Shown here one piece after another: positions 37,141 to 45,704 of a stretch of DNA of 64,000 nt. The notes beneath the pieces were generated by a model, which saw nothing but the letters and a program-made list of their open reading frames with translations, made no database searches and had not been told where the DNA came from. A program made the translations under genes and the position numbers. The stretch is from Bacillota bacterium (GTDB lineage: Bacteria > Bacillota > Clostridia > Lachnospirales > Lachnospiraceae). The stretch's first letter is position 1; the number at the start of each line of letters is the position of its first letter. Location of the stretch: NCBI GenBank assembly GCA_023386315.1, contig JAEWJZ010000030.1, positions 62,001 to 126,000 on the forward strand, written 5' to 3'.

Positions 37141-37881
37141 CTATTTTACCCCCGCTTTCTTGCTGGCCAGATCACATAATTGTTTGCGTATTTTCTTTTG
37201 CCTGTCTTCGCTGATCTGCAGTGTGGTTGATTTTCCTCCGTTTTCAATAACAAGACTGGAAAAGTTCATGGTGCTGACATAATCATAATTTACAAGATAA
37301 GACTGGTGTATCCGCAGGTACCGCTGTTTGTTTCCGGTTAACTCTTTCTCCACATCGTTGAGCTTTCCGTAAAAAAACTCCTCTCTGCCATCCTTTAAAT
37401 AAATATATACAATCCGGTTGCGGCTTTCAAAATAGATCACATCCTTTAACGCTACCTTTTTAATCTCTTTATTAAAATTAAATTGAAAATAGACGTTATT
37501 TTCATTAATCCGTTCATACGCTTCTTTAAAATACCGGGAGAATTTCGCTGTGTCCAGCGGCTTGGAAAGAAAACGGAACGGCTCCACCTCAAATAATTCT
37601 TTTAAATACTGTTCGTATCCGGAAATATAAATTAACAATGCAGTCTTATCTTTTTGCCTGATGCGCCGGGCGGCTTCAATTCCGTTTTCCTGTGACATTT
37701 CTATATCAAGAAAGATCAGGTCAAATAAGTTACCAAGATTTACGTATTTCGTCAGCATGGAACCGTCAAAAAATACGTCGACTTCAATTTCAATACCGTT
37801 TGCCAAAGCTTCTTTCTTTATTAATTTCTCTAACATTCCTGTAAAAAGAACATCATCATCACAAATTGCTATTCTTAACAT
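37141..37881 (-). CDS. agrA: AgrA-type LytTR response regulator
   Basis: A 246-residue response regulator: the receiver domain has CDDD at 7-10 and phospho-Asp59 (LIFLDIEMSQENGIEAAR), and the C-terminal LytTR DNA-binding domain covers about 138-240 (VIYFESRNRIVYIYLKDG, YLRIHQSYLVNYDYV). It heads the leftward operon. It probably acts on the region 37882-38131 and on the agrD promoter; repeats of TTGTC-type sequence occur in both. Confidence 0.92.
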   Translation of the reverse strand: MLRIAICDDDVLFTGMLEKLIKKEALANGIEIEVDVFFDGSMLTKYVNLGNLFDLIFLDIEMSQENGIEAARRIRQKDKTALLIYISGYEQYLKELFEVEPFRFLSKPLDTAKFSRYFKEAYERINENNVYFQFNFNKEIKKVALKDVIYFESRNRIVYIYLKDGREEFFYGKLNDVEKELTGNKQRYLRIHQSYLVNYDYVSTMNFSSLVIENGGKSTTLQISEDRQKKIRKQLCDLASKKAGVK

Positions 37882-38131
37882 ACTTACCCTTCCCCATTAA
37901 AACTGTGTACTTTATTTATTCAAAAATGAAACATGTATATATGTATATCGTACGTTACCTCCCATTAATTAAAAGGGAGAAATAGGAGCTTTTGTCGCAT
38001 TTTGTCTAATTGATCATATTAAAAATTACTTGCAGGCTCGAAATTTCAACATGATGTAATTTTTTCAATGGAAATATAATATTTTCTTATTGCACTAAAA
38101 ATATTATATCACATTTATGGAGGTAACAAAA
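37882..38131. promoter_or_regulatory. Divergent agrA / membrane-peptide regulatory region
   Basis: This AT-rich spacer must hold the leftward agr promoter and the rightward promoter. TTGTCGCAT (37992-38000) and TTGTCTAAT (38002-38010) are tandem near-repeats, similar to TGTCGTTAT and TGTCATTAT before agrD. A small dyad, CTCCC/GGGAG, is at 37959-37979. LytTR binding here is only a suggestion. Confidence 0.4.
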
Positions 38132-38452
38132 TTGAAACCCTATCTGCTTTTAATTATTTCTCTCTGCACCCTGTTTTTAATTGCAAATTTAATTCATCTC
38201 ATCCTGGAAAAAAATGATGATCGAAAATCCAACAAAAAAATTTATGTAATAAATATGATGGCGGCTGTTGTCATTTCCAATTGTATTGAGTGGAGTGAAA
38301 TGCAGTTTGAAAGGAGAGCTGCATTTCTGGGGGAAAGCTTTATATCCCTGCTTAATCTTATTAATATACTGTTGTGTCTGGTTCTGGTGCTGTTCATGCT
38401 TTTTGTTAAGAATGACAGAGAGAGGATTCATCAGTATCAAAATCGGGAATAA
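38132..38452 (+). CDS. Small membrane protein of the agr locus
   Basis: A 106-residue protein of unknown function. I place the start at TTG 38132, eight bases after GGAGG; the ATG at 38117 overlaps that ribosome site. Hydrophobic segments are at about 3-24 and 68-96, with a charged middle (EKNDDRKSNKK) and a weaker segment near 40-55. No signal or immunity motif is recognised. It lies between agrA and agrD and reads in the same direction as agrD. Confidence 0.55.
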   Translation: MKPYLLLIISLCTLFLIANLIHLILEKNDDRKSNKKIYVINMMAAVVISNCIEWSEMQFERRAAFLGESFISLLNLINILLCLVLVLFMLFVKNDRERIHQYQNRE

Positions 38453-38462
38453 TTACGAGCAG

Positions 38463-38512
38463 TGTCGTTATTTTTACAACTTGTCATTATTAAGCTGCTG
38501 AAATTGTATAAT
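38463..38512 (+). promoter_or_regulatory. agrD promoter with tandem repeat
   Basis: TATAAT at 38507-38512 is preceded by TTGTCA at 38481-38486 with a 20-base spacer, too long for unaided use. The near-repeats TGTCGTTAT (38463) and TGTCATTAT (38482) are 19 bases apart. Long spacers and direct repeats are typical of AgrA-activated promoters; activation is inferred. Confidence 0.5.
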
Positions 38513-38553
38513 CGCATTATCTTAATTTCTTTATAAAAATGGAGGTAGAAAGA

Positions 38554-38694
38554 ATGGAATGTAAAAGTAATATTGCAGCTAAGTTCATGGAACAGGTAGC
38601 CAGAAAATCAGTGGAGCTGGCATCTCAGAGCAGATGCATGTATATCTATCACCAGCCGAAGATGCCGGCAGAGCTTAAGAAATTTAAGAAATAA
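38554..38694 (+). CDS. agrD: AgrD-type cyclic autoinducer peptide precursor
   Basis: A 46-residue peptide. The N-terminal part is an amphipathic helix (KFMEQVARKSVELAS). The centre SRCMYIY contains Cys28, which should form a thiolactone with Tyr32 (ring CMYIY). The C-terminal tail HQPKMPAELKKFKK has the conserved Pro and acidic/basic pattern recognised by AgrB; S. aureus AgrD aligns with its DEVEVPKEL tail. GGAGG stands nine bases before the ATG. It lies on the strand opposite agrBCA, with its own promoter. Confidence 0.88.
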   Translation: MECKSNIAAKFMEQVARKSVELASQSRCMYIYHQPKMPAELKKFKK

Positions 38695-38806
38695 GCATCA
38701 GAAATTTTAATTGCAAAATTTTCTGCGGGACATGATATCCTTTGAAAAAGTTGGCTATAATTTTAACAGGACTTCCTCAAAGGGAACCAATCATGGAGGG
38801 CAGATA

Positions 38807-39430
38807 ATGAGAATTCCAAAACACATCGGAATCATTCCTGACGGAAACAGACGCTGGGCTGTGGACAACGGCATAAAAAAAGAAGAAGGGTATGATAAGG
38901 GCATCTCGCCTGGTATGACCCTTTACCGGCTCTGCAGGGATCTGGGAGTGGAAGAAATGACCTTTTATGGCTTTACCGCAGATAATACCAAACGTCCTGC
39001 GGTACAGCGGGAAGCATTTTCCAAGGCCTGCGTGAAGGCTGTGGAGGTGCTGTCTAAAGAGAATGCACAGCTTCTGGTTCTTGGTAAGACTTCTTCGGCC
39101 ATGTTTCCGGACGAGTTGAAACCATACACCAAAAGGGTGTGTTTCGGAACCGGGGGAATGAAAATCAACTTCCTGATTAATTACAGCTGGGAATGGGATT
39201 TGGGACTGTCAGAGGGGACCATAGGCCCAGAGCTTAAAACCTCCGATGTATCAAGAATGGATTTGATAATCCGGTGGGGAGGAAGGAGAAGACTTTCCGG
39301 CTTTCTTCCGGTTCAGTCCGTTTATTCGGATATGTACGTAGTCGATGATTACTGGCCGGATTTTAAAACGGATCATGTTTACAAAGCACTGGAGTGGTAC
39401 TCCAGACAGGATGTGACCCTGGGGGGGTAA
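38807..39430 (+). CDS. Short, diverged cis-prenyltransferase (UppS-like)
   Basis: A 207-residue protein clearly of the undecaprenyl diphosphate synthase fold: HIGIIPDGNRRWA at 5-17 with the catalytic Asp, YGFTADNTKRP in the place of FSTENWKRP, and LIIRWGGRRRLSGFLPVQ near the end. It is shorter than normal UppS (about 240-250). It differs at conserved positions: the Glu of the RTGGE block is Arg, and the Glu of the YAELY block, a magnesium ligand in E. coli UppS, is Asp. The start at 38807 follows GGAGG; the frame is open further upstream but unsupported. Its place after agrD suggests a cluster-specific role. Confidence 0.75.
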   Translation: MRIPKHIGIIPDGNRRWAVDNGIKKEEGYDKGISPGMTLYRLCRDLGVEEMTFYGFTADNTKRPAVQREAFSKACVKAVEVLSKENAQLLVLGKTSSAMFPDELKPYTKRVCFGTGGMKINFLINYSWEWDLGLSEGTIGPELKTSDVSRMDLIIRWGGRRRLSGFLPVQSVYSDMYVVDDYWPDFKTDHVYKALEWYSRQDVTLGG

Positions 39431-39448
39431 AAAAAGAGAATACATTTT

Positions 39449-39474
39449 AAGGCAGCCGTGCAGGCTGCCTTTTT
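39449..39474 (+). terminator. Terminator after the UppS-like gene
   Basis: AAGGCAGCC and GGCTGCCTT form a 9-bp stem with a five-base loop, followed by T residues. Confidence 0.9.
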
Positions 39475-39574
39475 GTGGTTAAAGGAAAAATTGCTTGATA
39501 TTAGTGATATATGCTATAATGTTGAAGTAAAAACTGATTATATTATATGAAATACACAACTGGAGGAGCTGGAA

Positions 39575-41326
39575 TTGATCAGACAACTACTTAACCGATA
39601 TAAAAGCTATAATATAGCGAAAAAGACTCTTATTATTCTTCTGGCCGGTTCCATCGTTCCGTTAATGATAATGGAAACAATTACCTGCACCATTGCTGCC
39701 AGTACTTTAAAACGGCAGACTGATACTCTGATGGAAAGCAATATGAAGCTGTCACAGAAAGGTCTGGAAGATTACTTCTCCCAGTATGACGGCATTATCA
39801 TGTCTATATATACAGAAAACCAGTATGCGCTGAAATTAGAAATGTTAAATGTCTGGGATTCCAGGAATTATTATCTCATAAAAAAGGAGCTGGAGGATGA
39901 TCTGGAGAATATTTCCTACTTACATCCTGAAATTCTGGGAATTGCTGTGGTTACGCAGAAAAAAGAGTGCATTGGTTATGATTCCGTTACCAACAGCACC
40001 AGAAACAGCTTTTGCTTTCCGGATAAGGAAAAAAGCTGGCTGGAAGTAGCAGATGAGACATTTTTAAATACACGGACGGTCTATTCTGACGTCATAAACC
40101 GAAGTGAGGATAACGGAAAGAGCCGGAATATTCTGTATCTTGGCCACAGGATCGCAGATATTAATAATTACAGGCAGGGAACGGTTGGGAGTATTCTGAT
40201 CTGTCTGGATGAAGAACGGATCAGAGAGACGTATTCCCAGGAAGATAAGGAGGACAGGACCGTTTCGTTTCTTTGTGATACCAATGGAACTATTATCTCC
40301 AGCAATCAGGCGGAGCTCATAGGAACCAGAATTGAACCGGTTATGAAGGCGCGGTTTTCCAGTATCTATACAAAACCGGTTTTAAATGGTCAGTATGTGC
40401 TGGTTACTGTTCGGGACAACCGGGAGCTTTTAAAGGATTTTAAATATATTTTTGAGGTCATTTTATTGCTGACGATCCTGATTATTATAACAAGTATTCT
40501 TATAATGCTGCGTTTTGCCGAGTCCCTTCAGGTCAGGGTGGAGAAGATAACTTCGGCTATGGACAAGGCTTATAAAGGAGATTATACAGTCCAGATCAGT
40601 CATTCCTGGCAGGATGAATTCGGAATTATTGCCAGGCATTTTAACCACATGGTTACAAAGATAGACCAGTCGGGCAAGATGGAAAAGGAAGCTCTTTTAC
40701 GGGAAAAGAATGCGGAACTAAAGGCACTGGAAGCACAGATCAATCCACATTTTCTCTACAACACCTTAGATGCCATTAACTGGATTGCTATCGAAAATAA
40801 ACAGTTTCTCATCAGCAAGATGTTGAAGAATCTGGCAAATATTCTACGTTACAGCATACATAAAAGCAATGGCGTGGTCAGTGTAAGAAGTGAAACAGAG
40901 TATTTAAAGCAGTATATTTTTCTTCAGCAGCAGCGTTTTTCCTTCTCCTTCCATTGCATCATGGATATAGATGAGGAAGTGATGGATCTTAAGATGCATA
41001 AGCTTTTATTTCAGCCTTTGATTGAAAATGCCATCAACCATGGCTTTCCGGGCAGGTCAGGGGAAGACTTAATCACTTTAACCATTAGAAAAAAAGGGGA
41101 AAGGCATCTGATGATTGAGGTAAAAGACAACGGAAAGGGGATGGATCCTGAGTTGGTTCGTGAACTCAACCATTATGATTATTCGGCCAGTTCTTTGGAG
41201 GGGAGCATCGGAGTGAGAAATGTCATCATGAGAATTAAATATTACTATGGCGAAGAGGGAAATTTTAAGATTGAATCAGATGGAAACGGGACAACAGTCA
41301 GGGCAGAAATTTTATTTGAACAGTAG
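39575..41326 (+). CDS. YesM-type sensor histidine kinase
   Basis: A 583-residue membrane kinase. TM1 is about 17-40, a large extracellular sensor (dCache-like) spans about 42-285, TM2 is about 292-312, then HAMP. The His_kinase/LytS-type motif EAQINPHFLYNTLDAINWIA is near 388-407, and the GHKL ATPase shows LLFQPLIENAINHG and KDNGKGMDP. The start is TTG at 39575, following TGGAGGAG. With the YesN-type regulator next to it, it should respond to an extracellular glycan or oligosaccharide and control the importer at 44.2 kb. Confidence 0.9.
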   Translation: MIRQLLNRYKSYNIAKKTLIILLAGSIVPLMIMETITCTIAASTLKRQTDTLMESNMKLSQKGLEDYFSQYDGIIMSIYTENQYALKLEMLNVWDSRNYYLIKKELEDDLENISYLHPEILGIAVVTQKKECIGYDSVTNSTRNSFCFPDKEKSWLEVADETFLNTRTVYSDVINRSEDNGKSRNILYLGHRIADINNYRQGTVGSILICLDEERIRETYSQEDKEDRTVSFLCDTNGTIISSNQAELIGTRIEPVMKARFSSIYTKPVLNGQYVLVTVRDNRELLKDFKYIFEVILLLTILIIITSILIMLRFAESLQVRVEKITSAMDKAYKGDYTVQISHSWQDEFGIIARHFNHMVTKIDQSGKMEKEALLREKNAELKALEAQINPHFLYNTLDAINWIAIENKQFLISKMLKNLANILRYSIHKSNGVVSVRSETEYLKQYIFLQQQRFSFSFHCIMDIDEEVMDLKMHKLLFQPLIENAINHGFPGRSGEDLITLTIRKKGERHLMIEVKDNGKGMDPELVRELNHYDYSASSLEGSIGVRNVIMRIKYYYGEEGNFKIESDGNGTTVRAEILFEQ

Positions 41327-41344
41327 GCAGGAGGAAGGACAGAC

Positions 41345-42850
41345 ATGAAAATTCTCGTTGTAGAAGATGAACCCAATACCAGGAACGGAATTATAAAAAT
41401 TATTGAGGCTTATACCAGCCATGAAGTTGTGGGAGGGGCAGGCGACGGTGAAACAGGACTTTCTGAGGTTTTGCGGTTAAAACCCGACGTAGTCATCACA
41501 GATATCAATATGCCGGAGATGAACGGTCTTATCATGATTGAACGAATGAGAAAAGAGGGGTGTGAGGCTGCTGCTGTCGTACTTACCGGTTATTCGGAAT
41601 TTGAATATGCTCAGAGGGCAATCCAGCTGTCGGTCGTGGAATATCTTTTAAAGCCTTTAAGCGTAGAGGACATTATGACTGTGCTGGAGACTGTGGAAAA
41701 CAGACTGTCAAAGACAAGGGCAAAGACGGTTTCACCACAGCAGCTGTTATTTTCTCTGCTGACCGGGAGTCAGGGGGAGGAAGTCATGAGGCAGTTTGCG
41801 GGTGAAATCCGTTATCAGAACGGACAGGAAATCTCTCTTTTTTTAATCCAGTCGGAAAGTATTCTGGAGGATACTGTCAAGCAAATGGCTGAGATGTTAA
41901 AAGAAAGTCTGGAGGTAAACTGTCTGACCAGTTTTTATACCTTTCTTCTCCCTTATGAAAGGCAGATACTGGTGATGTTATTGGACGGACAAAGCGTCCG
42001 ATATTTAAAGAATCTGTTTCAGACCAGGATTCTTAAGGAACTGAAGGAAAAGGGAGAGTTTTTAATCAGTTTTGAAAGCATTTATGGAATTGCCGAATTA
42101 AAGGATACAATCAGACAGATGCAGGACATCTTAACTTACAGTTTTCTATTCTCTGAAAGCTGCATTATTGATCAGGAGCTTTTAAAAGGACTGGTTTTTG
42201 AAAGGATTGATTATCCTGAGTATTTGGAGCATGGGGTTAAGCGGGAAATAAAGAATGGGAATCCGGATGGAATCAGACGGATAGCCGGGCTTTTTGAGGA
42301 ACAGGTGATATTACGGAGAGAACGGCCTGAAATAATAAAAAACCATACGGTTCGTTTTGTCATGGCGATTCTGGATACAGCAAGAGAACTGATGAAGGAT
42401 AAGGATATAGATGGGCTGTATCAGTATCTCTTAAACGATATGATGAAAACTGGGATCAGAGAGGTATTTTTAAATAATTACCGGAAGATTATCGGTATGG
42501 TGACAGACGAACGGGACAGCAAAACATTGACGGACAACGGCATGATTTTAAATGTCATTGGCTTCATTCGGCAAAACTATGCCAGCGAAATATCTCTTAC
42601 GGATGCGGCGGAACTGGTGGGAATCACTCCGGAATATTTAAGTAAGCTGTTTACCAAGGAAATGGGGATCAATTTTACTGCATTTCTGGGTGAATTCCGC
42701 ATCAGCGCGGCAAAAAAACTGCTTGCCTCCGGTAAATATAAAATCTATGAAGTGGCAGAGCTTGTGGGATATAAGGATACCAAATATTTTAATAAGGTGT
42801 TTCGTTCCATTGCAGGAGTCTGCCCGTCGGATTACAGAAAGGGGGTATAG
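41345..42850 (+). CDS. YesN-type AraC response regulator
   Basis: A 501-residue regulator: the receiver domain (about 1-120) has EDEP at 6-9 and phospho-Asp55 (VVITDINMPEMNG), a middle region of about 270 residues follows, and the C-terminal AraC double helix-turn-helix (about 400-501) includes EISLTDAAELVGITPEYLSKLFTKEMG and VAELVGYKDTKYFNKVFRSIAG. It forms the pair with the upstream kinase and is coupled to the next gene by a two-base gap. Confidence 0.92.
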   Translation: MKILVVEDEPNTRNGIIKIIEAYTSHEVVGGAGDGETGLSEVLRLKPDVVITDINMPEMNGLIMIERMRKEGCEAAAVVLTGYSEFEYAQRAIQLSVVEYLLKPLSVEDIMTVLETVENRLSKTRAKTVSPQQLLFSLLTGSQGEEVMRQFAGEIRYQNGQEISLFLIQSESILEDTVKQMAEMLKESLEVNCLTSFYTFLLPYERQILVMLLDGQSVRYLKNLFQTRILKELKEKGEFLISFESIYGIAELKDTIRQMQDILTYSFLFSESCIIDQELLKGLVFERIDYPEYLEHGVKREIKNGNPDGIRRIAGLFEEQVILRRERPEIIKNHTVRFVMAILDTARELMKDKDIDGLYQYLLNDMMKTGIREVFLNNYRKIIGMVTDERDSKTLTDNGMILNVIGFIRQNYASEISLTDAAELVGITPEYLSKLFTKEMGINFTAFLGEFRISAAKKLLASGKYKIYEVAELVGYKDTKYFNKVFRSIAGVCPSDYRKGV

Positions 42851-42852
42851 CC

Positions 42853-44109
42853 TTGAACCGGAAGATTGGGAAATTACTTATTTTTGCCTGGGCAGGTGTA
42901 CTGCTTTTACTGGTGGGAGTTCTGGTGAATTTCTGCATGGAAACCAAGGTGACGCACCAGCCTGTAAAAACAGAAAAGCAGCTGACGATTATGGCAGTTT
43001 ATGAAGGGGATGAAAGTAATGAATACTTAAAAAAATTAATCGATGAATACTCGGTCATACAGGGTAATCCCAGAGTGGACATCAGGTATGTTGCCCAGTC
43101 CGCATTTCAGAAGCAGCTCTGTCTTTATAAGGATCAGAACAGCCTTCCGGATTTAATTATCTGCGACAGCGTCATGACGCCGGCACTTCAGTCCATGGAA
43201 ATTCTACGGGATATGTCGGATTATATGACAGGGGAGAGGACCAGACGTTTTTTAAAACACGCTTATGGAAGCTGCGTGGTCAATGGAATCTGCTATGGAG
43301 TTCCGTTTACCAGCAATCCCTATGTGGTTTTTTATAACAAAGACCATCTGACCAGGTACGGGAAAGAGATCCCGGATAATATGGAAGATTTTTACCAGCT
43401 TTGCAGGGAAACAAAGAGTCTGGGAACATACAGTTTCGGAATCGCTGTAAAAAACAAGGAAGACATAGCCTCCAGTTTTCTTCAGCTGGTCTATTCGGCG
43501 GGAGGAACCCTGCGCAGTCTGGATTCGGAAAACAGCATGAAATTGTACGAAATACTGGGAAAAATGCGGGATGAGGGAATCATTGCCCAGGATGTGATTA
43601 ACTGGAATCAGAAGGATTTAATGCAGGCCTTTTCCAAAGGATATGTAAAGATCGCTGTTGCCAGACTGAGTTCCATGTCGCTTTTAGAACACTCTGACAG
43701 CCAGATAAACTACGAAATAGCTGAAATTCCTTATATCCAGAAGCAGACCTTTTTGTTTCAGGGAGACATGATCGGGGTTACAGAGACTGCTGATGAGGCG
43801 GAGGCATTAAAACTGCTTGATTATTTAACCTCACCGGAGGTGGCAGAGTCTTATTATAAAAACACTTACAGTCTCTCCGTAAGAACTGATGTGTGTGTGA
43901 ATCCGGGGAAAATGAGGGGGCTGTCAGATGAATTTGTGGAACGGGAACGGAACCAGAGCGTTTTAAAAAGCACCTATTCCACCTGGTTTATCATTTCTGA
44001 TTCCATTGCAGGGGCGATGTCGGATTTTTTCGGAGATAAATCCATGACTCCCCATGCAGTTGCGGCCAGGCTTCAGGGAGAGATACGAAGCGCCATTCTA
44101 GAACGGTAA
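42853..44109 (+). CDS. Membrane-anchored extracellular solute-binding protein
   Basis: A 418-residue family 1 solute-binding protein with an N-terminal hydrophobic anchor (about 7-28, ending VNFC) but no clean lipobox. Blocks such as LTIMAVYEGDESNEYLKKLI, LPDLIICDSVMTP and VPFTSNPYVVFYNKDHL are typical. The start is TTG at 42853, two bases after the regulator stop. Being in the kinase-regulator unit rather than beside the permeases, it may present ligand to the kinase (a three-component arrangement). The start and anchor type are less certain. Confidence 0.8.
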   Translation: MNRKIGKLLIFAWAGVLLLLVGVLVNFCMETKVTHQPVKTEKQLTIMAVYEGDESNEYLKKLIDEYSVIQGNPRVDIRYVAQSAFQKQLCLYKDQNSLPDLIICDSVMTPALQSMEILRDMSDYMTGERTRRFLKHAYGSCVVNGICYGVPFTSNPYVVFYNKDHLTRYGKEIPDNMEDFYQLCRETKSLGTYSFGIAVKNKEDIASSFLQLVYSAGGTLRSLDSENSMKLYEILGKMRDEGIIAQDVINWNQKDLMQAFSKGYVKIAVARLSSMSLLEHSDSQINYEIAEIPYIQKQTFLFQGDMIGVTETADEAEALKLLDYLTSPEVAESYYKNTYSLSVRTDVCVNPGKMRGLSDEFVERERNQSVLKSTYSTWFIISDSIAGAMSDFFGDKSMTPHAVAARLQGEIRSAILER

Positions 44110-44207
44110 GGGAGATTAAAATTACACCCCTTTTCTAAAAATTTGGAATACACCGGGGAAATGTCTTATGCTAAGATTCATCTAACAAATAAAAAGGAGA
44201 GGGTATT

Positions 44208-45626
44208 ATGAAAAAAATGAAACGGATTCAGGCAGCAGCGCTTGCTTCAGTTATGGCGCTTTCCTTAACGGCTTGTCAGGGGGCAGGAAGTAAGCCGGAA
44301 ACCCAGGGAGGAAGCACAGCGGCAGCAACACAAAAGGAGACGGAAAAACCGGCTGGTCAGACAGCGGCAGCAGGAAAAACAAAGATTAGCATTACCTTCC
44401 GTAATGACGGAAGCGATGTACTGAAGAAGTGGTTTGAAAACGCCTATGAGACTTATGACAAGAAAGATTCCATTGAGCTTGATATTGCACCCATCACTGC
44501 ATCAGAGGGAGACTATTTTGCAAAGGTGGCACTGGCTCTGCAGTCGGCAGATACTGCGCCGGATATCGTATGTGAAGATACCTTCCAGCTTCCTTCAGAC
44601 GTGGCCGCCGGATATTTAACCAATCTTTCCAGTTATTTAAAGGACTATAAGGAATGGAACGACGGGACTTTCTACGGGGCACTGGTGGATGGCGTTACTT
44701 ATGACGATGGTAGCGTATACGGCATTCCTTATTGTACAGATACCAGAGGACTCTGGTATAACAAGGATGTATTTGCTGCAGCAGGACTTGACACCAACTG
44801 GCAGCCGAAAACCTGGCAGGATGTTCTTGATACCTGCAAGATCATTAAAGAAAAATGTCCGGATGTGGTACCGTTCTGGTGTAATTCCGGCGTAGCAACC
44901 GGAGAAGCAACTTCCATGCAAACCTATGAAATGCTTCTTTACGGAACAGGGGAACAGCTTCTTGATAACAACAAATGGATTGTAAAAAGCGATAATATTT
45001 TAAAATCCTTAAATTTCATCAGCACAATTTATAAAGACGGTTACGGTCCTTCCCTGTCAAAAGTATTAAACGGTGAGGCAGGCAATATCGCATCAAGAGA
45101 ATATTTACCAAAAGGCAAGCTTGCGATCTCGTTAGACGGTTACTGGATGACCGGAAATTACAAGGAAACAGGAGCTGCACCATGGCCGGAGTATAAAGAT
45201 AAGCTTGGAATTGCAGCCATGCCGACAAACGAAGGACAGGCGCCGGGAAGTGTAACCATGTCTGGTGGCTGGGCATTATCCATACCTAATCTGTCCGATC
45301 AAAAGGATGCAGCCATGGATTTTATCAAACACTGCATGAGCTATGATGTATATTTAGATACCATCATTGCCCAGGGAAATATTGCTACAAGAACCGACAT
45401 TGCAAAAGATGCTTCCTATTCTTCCCAGCCGTTTATGGAGACCTGCACCGGCTTCCTTTCAGGAGCGTTTTACCGTCCAAGAAACAGCCAGTACACTACC
45501 GTTACTACTCACATTCAGACAATGGTTGAATCCGTCGTATCCGGCACCAGCCCGGAGGATGCAATGGCACAGTATCAGTCAGATGTGACCAACAGCGTAG
45601 GCGCGGAAAATGTAGTGGAAAAATAA
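44208..45626 (+). CDS. CUT1-type sugar-binding lipoprotein
   Basis: A 472-residue lipoprotein: a signal peptide with lipobox LTAC (about residues 18-21), a Gly/Ser/Thr/Gln-rich linker, then a family 1 solute-binding domain (KISITFRNDGSDVLKKWFENAY, APDIVCEDTFQLPSD, YGIPYCTDTRGLWYNKDVF). AAAAAGGAGAGG precedes the ATG. It is the receptor for the two permeases that follow; the downstream GH38 gene suggests a mannose-containing oligosaccharide or N-glycan fragment as substrate. Confidence 0.93.
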   Translation: MKKMKRIQAAALASVMALSLTACQGAGSKPETQGGSTAAATQKETEKPAGQTAAAGKTKISITFRNDGSDVLKKWFENAYETYDKKDSIELDIAPITASEGDYFAKVALALQSADTAPDIVCEDTFQLPSDVAAGYLTNLSSYLKDYKEWNDGTFYGALVDGVTYDDGSVYGIPYCTDTRGLWYNKDVFAAAGLDTNWQPKTWQDVLDTCKIIKEKCPDVVPFWCNSGVATGEATSMQTYEMLLYGTGEQLLDNNKWIVKSDNILKSLNFISTIYKDGYGPSLSKVLNGEAGNIASREYLPKGKLAISLDGYWMTGNYKETGAAPWPEYKDKLGIAAMPTNEGQAPGSVTMSGGWALSIPNLSDQKDAAMDFIKHCMSYDVYLDTIIAQGNIATRTDIAKDASYSSQPFMETCTGFLSGAFYRPRNSQYTTVTTHIQTMVESVVSGTSPEDAMAQYQSDVTNSVGAENVVEK

Positions 45627-45704
45627 AGTCAAAATGAGGTCAGAGAGGGCAGGTTAGTCATGTACCTGCCCTTCCCTTTTACCGCATTCCATAAGGAGGC
45701 AACT

